A stretch of 64,000 bases of DNA. Source: Raineyella sp. W15-4. Lineage in GTDB: Bacteria > Actinomycetota > Actinomycetes > Propionibacteriales > Propionibacteriaceae. Within the stretch, counting starts at the first letter, position 1, and each line of letters begins with the position of its first letter. Position numbers and translations under genes: made by a program. Positions 53,151 through 61,751 of the stretch are shown here, one piece after another. The stretch is from the NCBI RefSeq assembly GCF_033170155.1, contig NZ_CP137079.1, positions 3,038,001 to 3,102,000 of the forward strand, written 5' to 3'. The notes beneath the pieces are model-generated. The model was not told the origin of the DNA. It searched no databases and saw only the letters and a list, made by a program, of their open reading frames with translations.

Positions 53151-53156
53151 TACCGT
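53151..53156 (+). promoter_or_regulatory. -10 element (TACCGT) for leaderless prsW operon
   Basis: TACCGT ends 7 nt before the ATG at 53164, within the 64-bp space shared with the divergent histidine kinase gene. Confidence 0.5.
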
Positions 53157-53163
53157 CGTGGCC

Positions 53164-53940
53164 ATGCCGAATCGGGAGAGGACTGCGCGCAATTGGCGTT
53201 GGGTCCTCGTCCTCTGCGGCACCGGCACCCTCTACTGGCTGGTGCTGCTCACCATGGTCGTCACCGCCAACCCGAACTTGTTCCCGACCGTGCTGCTGCT
53301 CGGCGCCCTGGTGGCGCCGGTGACCGTGCTGGCGTACCTGAACTGGCCGACCGGGCACGGCATCGTCGACGGCCGGACGGTGGCCTGGATCGCCGCCCTC
53401 AGCGGTGTGCTCGGTGTCCTGCTGGCGAGCATCCTCGAGTACGCCACCGCCACCCGCCGGGAACAGTGGCCGATGCTGACCGTCGCCGTCATCGAGGAGA
53501 CGCTGAAGATCCTGGTGCCGATCGGGGTCCTGGTCGGCGGCTCCCGGGCCGCCGGGGACAGCCGCGCCGGACTGATCGTCGGGGTCGGCTCCGGCGCCGG
53601 CTTCGCGGTGCTGGAGACGATGGGGTACGGCTTCAGCGCGCTGCTGTCCTCGGGCAACCTCGCCACGGTCGACCAGACCCTGCTGATCCGCGGCGTCTTC
53701 GCCCCGGCCTGCCACCTCGCCTGGACCGGCGTCCTCGGCGCCGCGCTGTGGCGGCTGCCCGCCCGTCCGGTCGGCCGGGGCGTGCTGGTCTTCGCCGGGA
53801 CGTACGTCGCCGTGGTGCTGCTGCACGCGGCCTGGGACACCTTCGCCGCGTCCTGGCCGGCGCACATCGTCCTGGCGGCGGTCAGCCTGGCGCTGCTCAT
53901 CCTCTTCCAACGAAGGCTCGGAGGGCGTGTCGTAAGGTGA
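53164..53940 (+). CDS. PrsW-family intramembrane metalloprotease
   Basis: The 258-residue polytopic protein has the PrsW/CPBP-like catalytic set: VIEETLKIL (E111-E112), FAVLETMGYG (E151), ACHLAWTG and LLHAAWD histidines, each in a membrane helix. PrsW proteins cleave anti-sigma factors within the membrane (RsiW in B. subtilis); whether this one does is unknown. The ATG at 53164 is preferred because a -10 sits 7 nt upstream and the earlier in-frame ATG at 53098 adds residues from the divergent promoter. It overlaps the esterase gene by GTGA, so it is coupled to the LysX operon. Confidence 0.88.
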   Translation: MPNRERTARNWRWVLVLCGTGTLYWLVLLTMVVTANPNLFPTVLLLGALVAPVTVLAYLNWPTGHGIVDGRTVAWIAALSGVLGVLLASILEYATATRREQWPMLTVAVIEETLKILVPIGVLVGGSRAAGDSRAGLIVGVGSGAGFAVLETMGYGFSALLSSGNLATVDQTLLIRGVFAPACHLAWTGVLGAALWRLPARPVGRGVLVFAGTYVAVVLLHAAWDTFAASWPAHIVLAAVSLALLILFQRRLGGRVVR

Positions 53941-55100
53941 TCCGAGTGTTCAGCCTCACCTCCTCGTGGCTCCTCGCACTCGTCGGCCTGCTGCTGGCCG
54001 CGGTCCTGGCGTGGGCCGTCGGCTGGCTTCCCCGACACCGGGCCGGAGCCGTCCGGGCGATCCTCCACCAGGCGCTGGCGCTGGTCGGCAGCATCGCCCT
54101 GTCACTGCTGTTGATCGGTCTGGCACTCAACCGCAACAACGGCTGGTACACCACCTGGGCCGACGTGTTCGGGCTGACCTCCGCCAGCAGTGTCACCCAC
54201 TCCTCCCGCGGCGCCGACGAGAAGGGCGTCCAGGCCGCCCCGGAGGCGGTCGGCAACCCCACTGCGCTGCAGGCCGACCCGGCGCACAACCCGGCACTGA
54301 CCGGCTACTCCACCGACGCGACCGGCGGCCAGTACCTGACCGTGACGATCGCCGGGCCGAAGTCCGGCATCTCCCAGCCCGCCCTGGTCTGGCTGCCGGC
54401 GTCCTACCAGGCCCACCCGGACCGCTTCTACCCGGTGATCTTCGGCTTCACCGGCAGCCCGGGCAGCCCGCTGACGTACAAGAACAACCTCAACATCGGC
54501 AGCATGATCAGCGCACTGCAGGGCGACAAGCGGCTCCGCGAGGCGATCGTGGTGGTCCCCACCACCTTCCCCGGCACCATCGACTCCGAGTGCACCGACT
54601 TCTCCTCCGGCCCGGACCAGGGCCTGTGGGAGACCTACGTCGACGCCGACGTCCGGGACTGGGCGCTGGCCAACCTGCGCGCCGAGTCCGCCCCGGACGC
54701 CTGGGCCACCGTCGGCTACAGCGCGGGGGGCTTCTGCGCTCCGATGCTCGCCGTGAAGCACCCCGACCACTACACCCGCGCCATCGCGATGTCGGGCTAT
54801 TTCGCCCCGGAGTGGGGCAAGACCCCGCACCGGCCGGCGAACGACAAGACCTACGACCTGGCCACCATCGTCAAGAACACCAAGCCGAAGGCCGACATCT
54901 GGGCGTACGCCGCCCGGGACGACAAGACCTCGATGACCGCCCTCAACGAGTTCCAGAAGGCGATCCACCTGCCGACCACGCTGACCACCACCCTGCAGGA
55001 GTCCGGCGGACACCAGTGGGGCGTCTGGCTGGAGGGGCTGCCGGCCGGGCTGCAGTGGCTCGGTCGGGTCTCCCCGGCCTTCGCCTGGCGCGCGTCATGA
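53937..55100 (+). CDS. Membrane-anchored esterase-fold protein next to LysX
   Basis: The 387-residue protein has two N-terminal membrane helices (to about residue 65), then an extracellular alpha/beta hydrolase domain of the esterase-D type: PALVWLPASY, FYPVIFGFTGSPGSP, nucleophile elbow GYSAGGFCAPML and a late SGGHQWGVW histidine. Similar proteins beside aminoacyl-phosphatidylglycerol synthases are thought to remove the amino acid again, as the hydrolase partner of such systems; this is inferred here from position. It starts by GTGA overlap with prsW; an alternative GTG at 53946 has TAAGGT 7 nt upstream, hinting at an internal leaderless promoter. It overlaps lysX by ATGA. Confidence 0.82.
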   Translation: MIRVFSLTSSWLLALVGLLLAAVLAWAVGWLPRHRAGAVRAILHQALALVGSIALSLLLIGLALNRNNGWYTTWADVFGLTSASSVTHSSRGADEKGVQAAPEAVGNPTALQADPAHNPALTGYSTDATGGQYLTVTIAGPKSGISQPALVWLPASYQAHPDRFYPVIFGFTGSPGSPLTYKNNLNIGSMISALQGDKRLREAIVVVPTTFPGTIDSECTDFSSGPDQGLWETYVDADVRDWALANLRAESAPDAWATVGYSAGGFCAPMLAVKHPDHYTRAIAMSGYFAPEWGKTPHRPANDKTYDLATIVKNTKPKADIWAYAARDDKTSMTALNEFQKAIHLPTTLTTTLQESGGHQWGVWLEGLPAGLQWLGRVSPAFAWRAS

Positions 55101-58100
55101 CCACCAAGGCGCGCCGGATCGCCGCCGAGGTCCTCACCTGGCTCTACGTCATCGCCACCGTGGTGGCGACCCTGGACTGGATCCGGCACCGGATCATCCG
55201 GCGCGCCCCGCGGTGGCCGATCCAGGAGTTCTTCGTCACGCTGAACATCCCGGTCACCGCGTCGCTGGTGTCGGTGATCGGGCTGGGCCTGGTCACCGCC
55301 GCGATCATGAAGCGCAAGCGGTTCGCGCTGATGGTGATCGGCGTCTTCCAGCTGATCGGCCTGGCCACCGACGTCGCCTCCTTCATCTACACGATCCGAC
55401 ACCGCCCGATGCCGCCGCTGCCGTTCACCGACATCGACCGGGGCGCGATGGCCGCCCTCAATCTCGCCCTGTCGATCGCCCTGCTGGTCACCGTCGTCTG
55501 GCTCCGGCCGGCCTTCCCGGCCCGGGTGAAACGCGGCTCCTGGGGGATCGCGATCGCCATCCTCGCGGCGGGGTTGCTGCTCGACCTCGGCCTCACCCAA
55601 CTGCTGCTGCGCACCGCGACCGATGCCCGGGGTCCCGCCTGGCAGGTCCTCTCGGTGACCCTGCTCAATGCCATCGGGCTGCCGGTCCCGCGCGGCTGGC
55701 ACGTCGCGGTGGGCCGGGTGATTCCGCAGGTCACCGGCGGCATCGCCGGCCTGTCGCTGCTCTTCGCGGTGGGCGCGTTCCTCCGGTCGGCCCGGTTCAC
55801 CGGCGGCTGGCAGCAGCACAACGAGGTGGCGCTGCGTACGCTGCTGGCCGAGTACGGTGACGAGGACTCGCTGGGCTACTACGCGACCCGCCGCGACAAG
55901 ATGCTCTACTTCTCCGACAACCGGCGGGCGGTGATCGCCTACCGGGTGATCGGCTCGGTGTGCCTGGCCAGCGGCGACCCGATCGGTGACCGGCGACTGT
56001 GGCCGGACCTGATCCATGCCTGGGCCTCGTACGCGCGCACGTACGGGTGGACCCCGGCCGTGCTGGCCTGTTCCGAGGCGGGCGCCCGGGCGTACGCCAC
56101 CTCGATCGGCACCGAGGTGATCAATCTCGGCGACGAGGCGATCCTGCACCCGGATCGGTTCCGGCTGGACTCGACCGGCATGACCCCGGTGCGGCACGCC
56201 CAGCGACGGGCCCGCCGCACCGGCATCACCGTCCGGATCCAGCGCGCCGAGGACCTCGACGAGGTGGACCTGGCCAGCCTGGACCAGCTCGCCGGGGACT
56301 GGCGGGTCGGCGGCACCGAACGGGGCTTCTCGATGGCGCTGGGCCGGTTCGGGGATCCCGCCGACGGGCGCTGCCTGGTGGTCACCGCGTACGACGCCGA
56401 GGACCGGCCGATCGCGCTGCTCAGCTTCGTCCCGTGGGGCCGTCGCGGGCTGTCGCTGGACCTGATGCGGCGCTCCCCCGACGCGCCCAACGGCACCAAC
56501 GAGCTGATCATCACCGAGCTGATGGCCTGGGCCGACGACAACGGCATCGCCCGGATCTCGCTCAACTTCGCCTTCTTCCGGCGAGTGTTCGCCGAGGCCG
56601 AGGACGTCAGCGCCGGCGCGCTGACCCGGTTCAACTCGCAGCTGTTGAGCTGGCTGGACCGCTACTGGCAGGTCGAGCGGCTCTACCTGTCCAACGCCAA
56701 GTACCAGCCCAGCTGGCAGTCCCGCTACGTCTGCCTGCCGTCGATCATCGACCTGCTGCCGGTGGCGCTCGCCTCCGCCCGGGCCGAGGGGTTCCTGCCG
56801 CTGCCGCCGTGGATCCGCGGCGCGGAGGTCGGCGGGGCGCTGGATGCGGCCCACCTGGCCACCGTCCGGGAACTGGCGAACCGGCGGCCGATCGAAAGTC
56901 TGCACCCGCGCCGCGACGACCAGACCCGGCAGCGGTTCGCCCACCTGGCGGAGCTGCGGGCGACCGGCCGGTCCGGTCACCCGCTGGGCCGCACCGAGGT
57001 GGTGCGGCTGTCCGCGGCCGACCGCGAGCAGCCCGACGGGCGGCCCCTCGTCGGCCGCGTCCGCCGGGTCCGCGATCACGGCGGGGTGTGCTTCGTGGAC
57101 GTGGTGGATGGCCGGGTCACCGCGCAGTTCGTCCTGGAGGCCGGCCGGCTGGGCCGCGACGCGGTGCGGGAGTTCGCCCGACTGGTCGACACCGGCGACC
57201 TGGTGCAGCTGGCCGCCGAACCGATCCGCACCCGCAACGGCACCGCCTCGTGGGGGGTGAGCTCCTGGCGGATGCTGGCCAAGTCACTGCGACCGGTGCC
57301 CTGGGAGGGGTTCGACAATCCCGACGCCCGGCTGCGGAACCGCTCCCTCGACCTGATCGTCCACCCCGAGGAGATCGAGGTGCTGCGGGCCCGCTCCCGC
57401 GCCATCGACGCGATCCGCGCCACCCTGCGCGACGGGGGCTACCAGGAGGTGGAGACCCCGATCCTGCAGACGATCCACGGCGGCGCCAGCGCCCGGCCGT
57501 TCCGCACCGAGATCAACGCGTACGGCACCGACCTGGTGCTGCGGATCGCACCGGAACTGATGCTGAAACGGCTCCTCGTCGGCGGCCTCGGCCCGGTCTT
57601 CGAGCTGGGCCGCAACTTCCGCAACGAGGGCGCCGACGCCACCCACAACCCCGAGTTCACCGTGCTCGAGGCATACGAGCCCTTCGCCGACTACACCGAC
57701 ATGCGCCGGCTCACCGAGCAACTGGTCCGGGCCGCTGCGGTGGCCGTGCACGGCCGCGAGGTGATGCCGCTCGATATGGGCGCGGGCTCCGGCGCCCCGA
57801 ACCCCGGCACCTCCGACCCCGGTGCCCCATTCCTTGATCGCGGGGCGAAGTCGCCCTCCGATCCAGGAATGGAGCTGGTCGACATCTCCGGGGAATGGCC
57901 GGTGATCACGGTGTGCGACGCGCTGTCCGCGGCCGTCGGCCGGACGATCACCATCGACACGGATCTGGAGGACCTGCTCTCGCTGGCGCACCAGCACGGC
58001 ATCCACGTCCGCGACGGCTGGGGGCCGGGCGCGCTGATCGAGGAACTGTACGGGGAACTGGTCGAAGCCCGGACCGTACGCCCCACCTTCTACACCGACT

Positions 58101-58438
58101 TCCCGGCGGAGACCTCGCCACTGGCCGGGCCGCACCGCAGCGAGCCGGGTCTGGTGGAGCGGTGGGACCTGGTCGCCGGCGGGATGGAACTCGGCACCGC
58201 CTACTCCGAGCTGACCGACCCGGTGGAGCAGCGTCGCCGCTTCGTCGAGCAGTCCTGGCGCGCCGCGGCGGGCGATCCCGAGGCGATGGAGGTGGACGAG
58301 GACTTCCTCACCGCCCTCGAGGTGGGCATGCCCCCGGCCGGCGGCCTGGGCATCGGCATCGACCGGCTGGTGATGGCGCTGACCGACCGGCCGATCCGCG
58401 AGGTGCTGACCTTCCCGTTCGTACGTCCCCGCGGCTGA
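55097..58438 (+). CDS. lysX: Bifunctional lysylphosphatidylglycerol synthase / lysine-tRNA ligase LysX
   Basis: The 1113-residue fusion makes lysyl-phosphatidylglycerol, reducing membrane negative charge and raising resistance to cationic peptides. Six or so membrane helices (1-240) precede a DUF2156 aminoacyl-transferase domain (about 260-570, SMALGRFGDPADGRC, NELIITELMAWADDNG, LSFVPWG). An OB-fold (VGRVRRVRDHGGVCFVDVVDG) and a class II lysyl-tRNA synthetase core follow, with motif 2 (FELGRNFRNEGADATHNPEF, near 835) and motif 3 (GIGIDRLVMAL, near 1083). Residues about 895-926 form an extra Gly/Pro loop encoded partly by a hairpin element. It closes the prsW-esterase-lysX operon. A housekeeping lysS must exist elsewhere. 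Confidence 0.95.
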   Translation: MTTKARRIAAEVLTWLYVIATVVATLDWIRHRIIRRAPRWPIQEFFVTLNIPVTASLVSVIGLGLVTAAIMKRKRFALMVIGVFQLIGLATDVASFIYTIRHRPMPPLPFTDIDRGAMAALNLALSIALLVTVVWLRPAFPARVKRGSWGIAIAILAAGLLLDLGLTQLLLRTATDARGPAWQVLSVTLLNAIGLPVPRGWHVAVGRVIPQVTGGIAGLSLLFAVGAFLRSARFTGGWQQHNEVALRTLLAEYGDEDSLGYYATRRDKMLYFSDNRRAVIAYRVIGSVCLASGDPIGDRRLWPDLIHAWASYARTYGWTPAVLACSEAGARAYATSIGTEVINLGDEAILHPDRFRLDSTGMTPVRHAQRRARRTGITVRIQRAEDLDEVDLASLDQLAGDWRVGGTERGFSMALGRFGDPADGRCLVVTAYDAEDRPIALLSFVPWGRRGLSLDLMRRSPDAPNGTNELIITELMAWADDNGIARISLNFAFFRRVFAEAEDVSAGALTRFNSQLLSWLDRYWQVERLYLSNAKYQPSWQSRYVCLPSIIDLLPVALASARAEGFLPLPPWIRGAEVGGALDAAHLATVRELANRRPIESLHPRRDDQTRQRFAHLAELRATGRSGHPLGRTEVVRLSAADREQPDGRPLVGRVRRVRDHGGVCFVDVVDGRVTAQFVLEAGRLGRDAVREFARLVDTGDLVQLAAEPIRTRNGTASWGVSSWRMLAKSLRPVPWEGFDNPDARLRNRSLDLIVHPEEIEVLRARSRAIDAIRATLRDGGYQEVETPILQTIHGGASARPFRTEINAYGTDLVLRIAPELMLKRLLVGGLGPVFELGRNFRNEGADATHNPEFTVLEAYEPFADYTDMRRLTEQLVRAAAVAVHGREVMPLDMGAGSGAPNPGTSDPGAPFLDRGAKSPSDPGMELVDISGEWPVITVCDALSAAVGRTITIDTDLEDLLSLAHQHGIHVRDGWGPGALIEELYGELVEARTVRPTFYTDFPAETSPLAGPHRSEPGLVERWDLVAGGMELGTAYSELTDPVEQRRRFVEQSWRAAAGDPEAMEVDEDFLTALEVGMPPAGGLGIGIDRLVMALTDRPIREVLTFPFVRPRG
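57827..57872. repeat. 46-bp hairpin element inserted in frame within lysX
   Basis: A 22-bp arm (57827-57848) faces its inverted copy (57851-57872) around a 2-nt AG loop, with 19 of 22 pairs matching. It is coding (residues 911-926), in a Gly/Pro-rich loop that is not expected between the LysRS motifs. It looks like a palindromic mini-element that landed in frame. Confidence 0.75.
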
Positions 58439-58497
58439 ACGTCCCCGGCCCCCTACCCTCGATCCTCGCCCTGGCGCCCCCTGGCTCCCGTCCTCTG

Positions 58498-58564
58498 GAC
58501 GCTGCCGTTTGTCCGCATTCGCGTCCGCACGCGCTGCCGCGGCCGGGGACAAGCGGGCGCGTTC
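58498..58564. repeat. Dispersed palindromic intergenic element, copy 2
   Basis: This matches copy 1 at 13733-13799 at about 55 of 67 positions with no gaps. Its own arms (58497-58514 with 58547-58564) pair at 14 of 18 positions. It lies 60 bp past the lysX stop in the 178-bp gap before a converging gene, the same context as copy 1. Confidence 0.75.
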
Positions 58565-58616
58565 GGCTTCCGGTGGGCCCGAGGGCACTGGACACCGACC
58601 GCCGGAACCCGCCGCC

Positions 58617-60668
58617 TCACATCGACGTCGGGTCCGGCAACCGGCCCTCGTCCCGCGCGGCGAACCACGCCCCCGCCCGCAGCTCCAGCCACACCGCCAG
58701 GGTGACCGAGGCGAGCCAGCCCATCACCACCCCACCGAACCGGGGGCTGTCCGGGGACAGCTGCAGCAGGATCGTGCCCGAGCCGAGCGAGAGCAACACC
58801 GTACCCACCAGCGCGGCGACCAGGGACGCCGCTGCCGTGCCGACGAACAGCGGATCGGCCCACGGGATCGCCTCCCGCACCCAACTGCGCGCGGTGTCGG
58901 CGAAGGTCAGCACCGCGCCACCGGCCATCAGGGCGATGGCGTACGGCACATTCGGCCACAACGCGACGCCGATGATGATCACCAGGCCGACGATCGCCAC
59001 CACACTCTGCTTGCGGGGCAGCCGCTCGGCCCACCACGCGGCGATCGCCAGCGCCGCCCCGACGCAGACCCCGGCCGCGCCCGGCCCGGTGCCGAGCCAG
59101 TCAGGTCCCAGCACCGTCGTGGAGTCGAGCAGGGTGCCCCAACCCAGAACGTTCCCGATCACCGCGAACGCCGCCGTCAGAGTGAGGCTCATCGCCGCCC
59201 CGGCAATCCCCGCCGGCCGGCGGGAGGTGGTGAGCAGCCGTGCCAGCCCCACCGCGACCACCCAGGCACCCAGAACGGTCGCGATCCCGGCGAGGACGGG
59301 CTGCGCGGTCCGATACCACGGCACCAGTCCACCGGCCAGCAGCGCGACCGGCCAGGTGGTGAGGGCCGCCGCCACCCAGGGTGCCGGTGCCCAGCGGCGG
59401 CGCAGGACCATCACCACCGCGACGACCAGCAGCGCGGCGAAGATGCCCGCCGCGGTGGCCATGATCGGCCCGCGGTGCTGCAGGGCCGCGACATCGGCGA
59501 GCAGGCGGTCGGCCGCCGACGCGGAGACCGGTCCGGGCACCACGCCGAGCGCGGCACCGGCGTCGGCCCCGGTGACCGTGGCCTGGGCCGACGCTGCCGG
59601 GGTGGACGCTGCCGGGGCGGTCGTCGTCGACGAGGCCGTCGAGGAAGCTGCGGCCGACGGGCTGGGCACTCCCGACGCCGACGTACCCGGGGCCGCCGTA
59701 CGCAGGTGGGCGGTGATCGCTGCGCTGACATCGGGCAGGGTGATCACCCCGGGTTCCCCGGTGGTGGCCGAGGACAGCGCGCCGGGGACGGCGGTCGACC
59801 CGCGCGGGTCGACCCGATAGGCCAACTGCACCGAGGAGAGCGTCCGGGCTGCGGTCGGATCGAGTCGGATTCCCGGCGACGTCAGAGCTCCGGCCGGTCC
59901 CAGGCCGATGACGAGGACCGTGGTGTCGGGGCGTTCGACCAGGCGGCGGATCGCGTCCTCCGAGCCGAGCACGGGATCGACCAGGGTCACCCGGCAGTCG
60001 GCGGTGTAGCCGCCGGCAGCCCAGGCGCTGGGCTCGATGTAGTGGGCGACGGAGCCGTCCGGGGCCGCGGCGGCGAGGGCCGCCCCCGGTCCGACGGCCG
60101 TGATGCAGGACCGCGGGTCCGCCGGGTCGGCCGGGACCCGGCTCTGCAGCCGACCCAGGTCGACACCGTGCGGGCTGTTCAGGGTGGCGAGCTGGGACCA
60201 GTTGGAGACCGCCGCTCCACCGCTGCCGGACAGCCGGGCCGCGGGGGTGAGGACGATCTCGGGAGCGCAGTGGTCACCGGTCCGGGCCTGCGCCGCGGCG
60301 CCCAGGCTCAGCCAGGCCGCCGAGACGCACTCGCCCTGGTCCCGGCTGGAGGACACGACGCCGTACGCGGCGGTGGCGGCCCGAGAATCCAGCAGGTCAC
60401 GGTCCGATGTCGACAGCGACGTACGCTCCCCGACCCCGATCACCACCAGGTCGCCGGCGGCCACCGGGGAGGGTGCCACCCGCACCGGTCGGGCGACCCC
60501 GAAGAGCACCCCCAGCACGACGGCGAGGCCGATCAGGTGACGCAGCCAGCGGTGCTGCCACCAGGCGCGGCGCCGCGCCGCGAGACCTTCCGGTGCGTCG
60601 GGGTGCGCACCTGCCCCGGATGCCCCGGCGGCGGTCCCCCTCCCGCCATCCGGTGTGCTCGTCGACAC
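58617..60668 (-). CDS. Large membrane protein with N-terminal extracytoplasmic domain, unknown function
   Basis: The 683-residue protein has a membrane helix near 45-62 (HLIGLAVVLGVLFGVARPV), a ~270-residue domain predicted outside the membrane and about nine C-terminal membrane helices (390-660) joined by a Ser/Ala/Thr-rich linker. The N-terminal domain (LDSRAATAAYGVVSSSRDQGECVSAAWLSLGAAAQAR, RLVERPDTTVLVIGLGPAG) is reminiscent of alkaline-phosphatase-like domains of uncharacterised actinobacterial membrane proteins, but the metal ligands are not clear. The GTG starts 4 bp beyond the purQ stop, so it is probably cotranscribed with purS-purQ. Function unknown. Confidence 0.75.
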   Translation of the reverse strand: MSTSTPDGGRGTAAGASGAGAHPDAPEGLAARRRAWWQHRWLRHLIGLAVVLGVLFGVARPVRVAPSPVAAGDLVVIGVGERTSLSTSDRDLLDSRAATAAYGVVSSSRDQGECVSAAWLSLGAAAQARTGDHCAPEIVLTPAARLSGSGGAAVSNWSQLATLNSPHGVDLGRLQSRVPADPADPRSCITAVGPGAALAAAAPDGSVAHYIEPSAWAAGGYTADCRVTLVDPVLGSEDAIRRLVERPDTTVLVIGLGPAGALTSPGIRLDPTAARTLSSVQLAYRVDPRGSTAVPGALSSATTGEPGVITLPDVSAAITAHLRTAAPGTSASGVPSPSAAASSTASSTTTAPAASTPAASAQATVTGADAGAALGVVPGPVSASAADRLLADVAALQHRGPIMATAAGIFAALLVVAVVMVLRRRWAPAPWVAAALTTWPVALLAGGLVPWYRTAQPVLAGIATVLGAWVVAVGLARLLTTSRRPAGIAGAAMSLTLTAAFAVIGNVLGWGTLLDSTTVLGPDWLGTGPGAAGVCVGAALAIAAWWAERLPRKQSVVAIVGLVIIIGVALWPNVPYAIALMAGGAVLTFADTARSWVREAIPWADPLFVGTAAASLVAALVGTVLLSLGSGTILLQLSPDSPRFGGVVMGWLASVTLAVWLELRAGAWFAARDEGRLPDPTSM

Positions 60669-60672
60669 GGCC

Positions 60673-61350
60673 TCAGGACGCCCGCTGCAGATAGTCGATC
60701 AGACTGGCGAAGAAGGGCACGCCGTCAGTCGTCGGCGCCGCGGCCGGATCCACGTTGTGCTCCGGATGCGGCATCAGTCCCACGACGTTGCCGCGTTCGT
60801 TGGTGACGCCGGCGATGTCGTGGGCGGACCCGTTCGGGTTGTCGAGGTAGCGGAAGACGACCTGGTCGTTGTCCTCCAGCCGCTTCAGCGTGTCCTCGTC
60901 GGCGATGTAGTTGCCCTCGCCGGACTTCAGCACGATGGTGATCTCCTGGCCGCGCTTGAACGCGTTCGACCACACGGTGTCGCGGGTCTCGACACGCAGC
61001 TTCTGGTCGCGGCAGACGAAGGTCCGGGAGGCATTGCGCATCAGCGCACCGGGCAGCAGATGGGCCTCGGCCAGCACCTGGAAGCCGTTGCAGATGCCGA
61101 GCACCGGCAGCCCGTCGTTCGCGGCCGTGATCAGCTCCCCCATCACCGGGGAGAACCGGGCGATGGCGCCGCAGCGCAGGTAGTCGCCGTAGGAGAAGCC
61201 GCCCGGCAGGATGACGGCATCAACCCCCTCGAGGGTGTCATTGCCGTGCCACAGCGCGACCGGCTCGGAGCCGGTCAGCCGCACCGCCCGCGCGGCGTCC
61301 GAGTCGTCGAGAGTGCCCGGGAAGGTGACGACACCGATCCTGGTGGTCAC
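60673..61350 (-). CDS. purQ: Phosphoribosylformylglycinamidine synthase, glutaminase subunit
   Basis: The 225-residue class I glutamine amidotransferase feeds ammonia to PurL. The nucleophile is C87 in VLGICNGFQ, and the His/Glu pair lies in [30 protein letters not shown] is a PurQ signature. Its GTG overlaps the purS stop (GTGA), so the two are coupled. It lacks the adjacent purL common in this phylum; the next gene is a membrane protein. Confidence 0.97.
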   Translation of the reverse strand: MTTRIGVVTFPGTLDDSDAARAVRLTGSEPVALWHGNDTLEGVDAVILPGGFSYGDYLRCGAIARFSPVMGELITAANDGLPVLGICNGFQVLAEAHLLPGALMRNASRTFVCRDQKLRVETRDTVWSNAFKRGQEITIVLKSGEGNYIADEDTLKRLEDNDQVVFRYLDNPNGSAHDIAGVTNERGNVVGLMPHPEHNVDPAAAPTTDGVPFFASLIDYLQRAS

Positions 61351-61589
61351 TCTTCCACCCGGACGTCGAAGTTCTCGATCACCGTGTTGGCCAGCAGACG
61401 CTCGGCGGCCTCCCGGACCTCGACCAGGCGGTCCTCGGTCACGTCGCCGTCCACCTCGATCTCGAAGCGCTTGCCCTGACGTACGGACAGGCCGGAGAAG
61501 CCGAGGCGACCGAGCGCGCCGGTCACGGCCTTGCCCTGGGGGTCCAGGATCTCCGGCTTGGGCATGACGTCCACAATTACTCGGGCCAT
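61347..61589 (-). CDS. purS: Phosphoribosylformylglycinamidine synthase, PurS subunit
   Basis: The 80-residue protein is the small bridging subunit of Pur[25 protein letters not shown] and the central [20 protein letters not shown] match the family. The ATG lies 7 nt after TAGGAT, consistent with a leaderless message for purS-purQ. Confidence 0.95.
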   Translation of the reverse strand: MARVIVDVMPKPEILDPQGKAVTGALGRLGFSGLSVRQGKRFEIEVDGDVTEDRLVEVREAAERLLANTVIENFDVRVEE

Positions 61590-61596
61590 GGCGCCG

Positions 61597-61602
61597 ATCC
61601 TA
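61597..61602 (-). promoter_or_regulatory. -10 element (TAGGAT) for leaderless purS-purQ
   Basis: TAGGAT on the minus strand ends 7 nt before the purS ATG at 61589. It lies in the 162-bp gap below purC, showing that purS has its own promoter. Confidence 0.55.
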
Positions 61603-61751
61603 TCGTGTCGCCCGCACCCCCTGCAGCGGACCGGCCGGCGGCGGGCACGGCACGGGGCCGATCGGCGAGCAACGCCTTGCCCTGCGCGGTGCTGAGCTGG
61701 CGGGGATCCGCCCGGGTCCGGGTGCCGGCCCGAACGGGCTCAGACCGAGGA

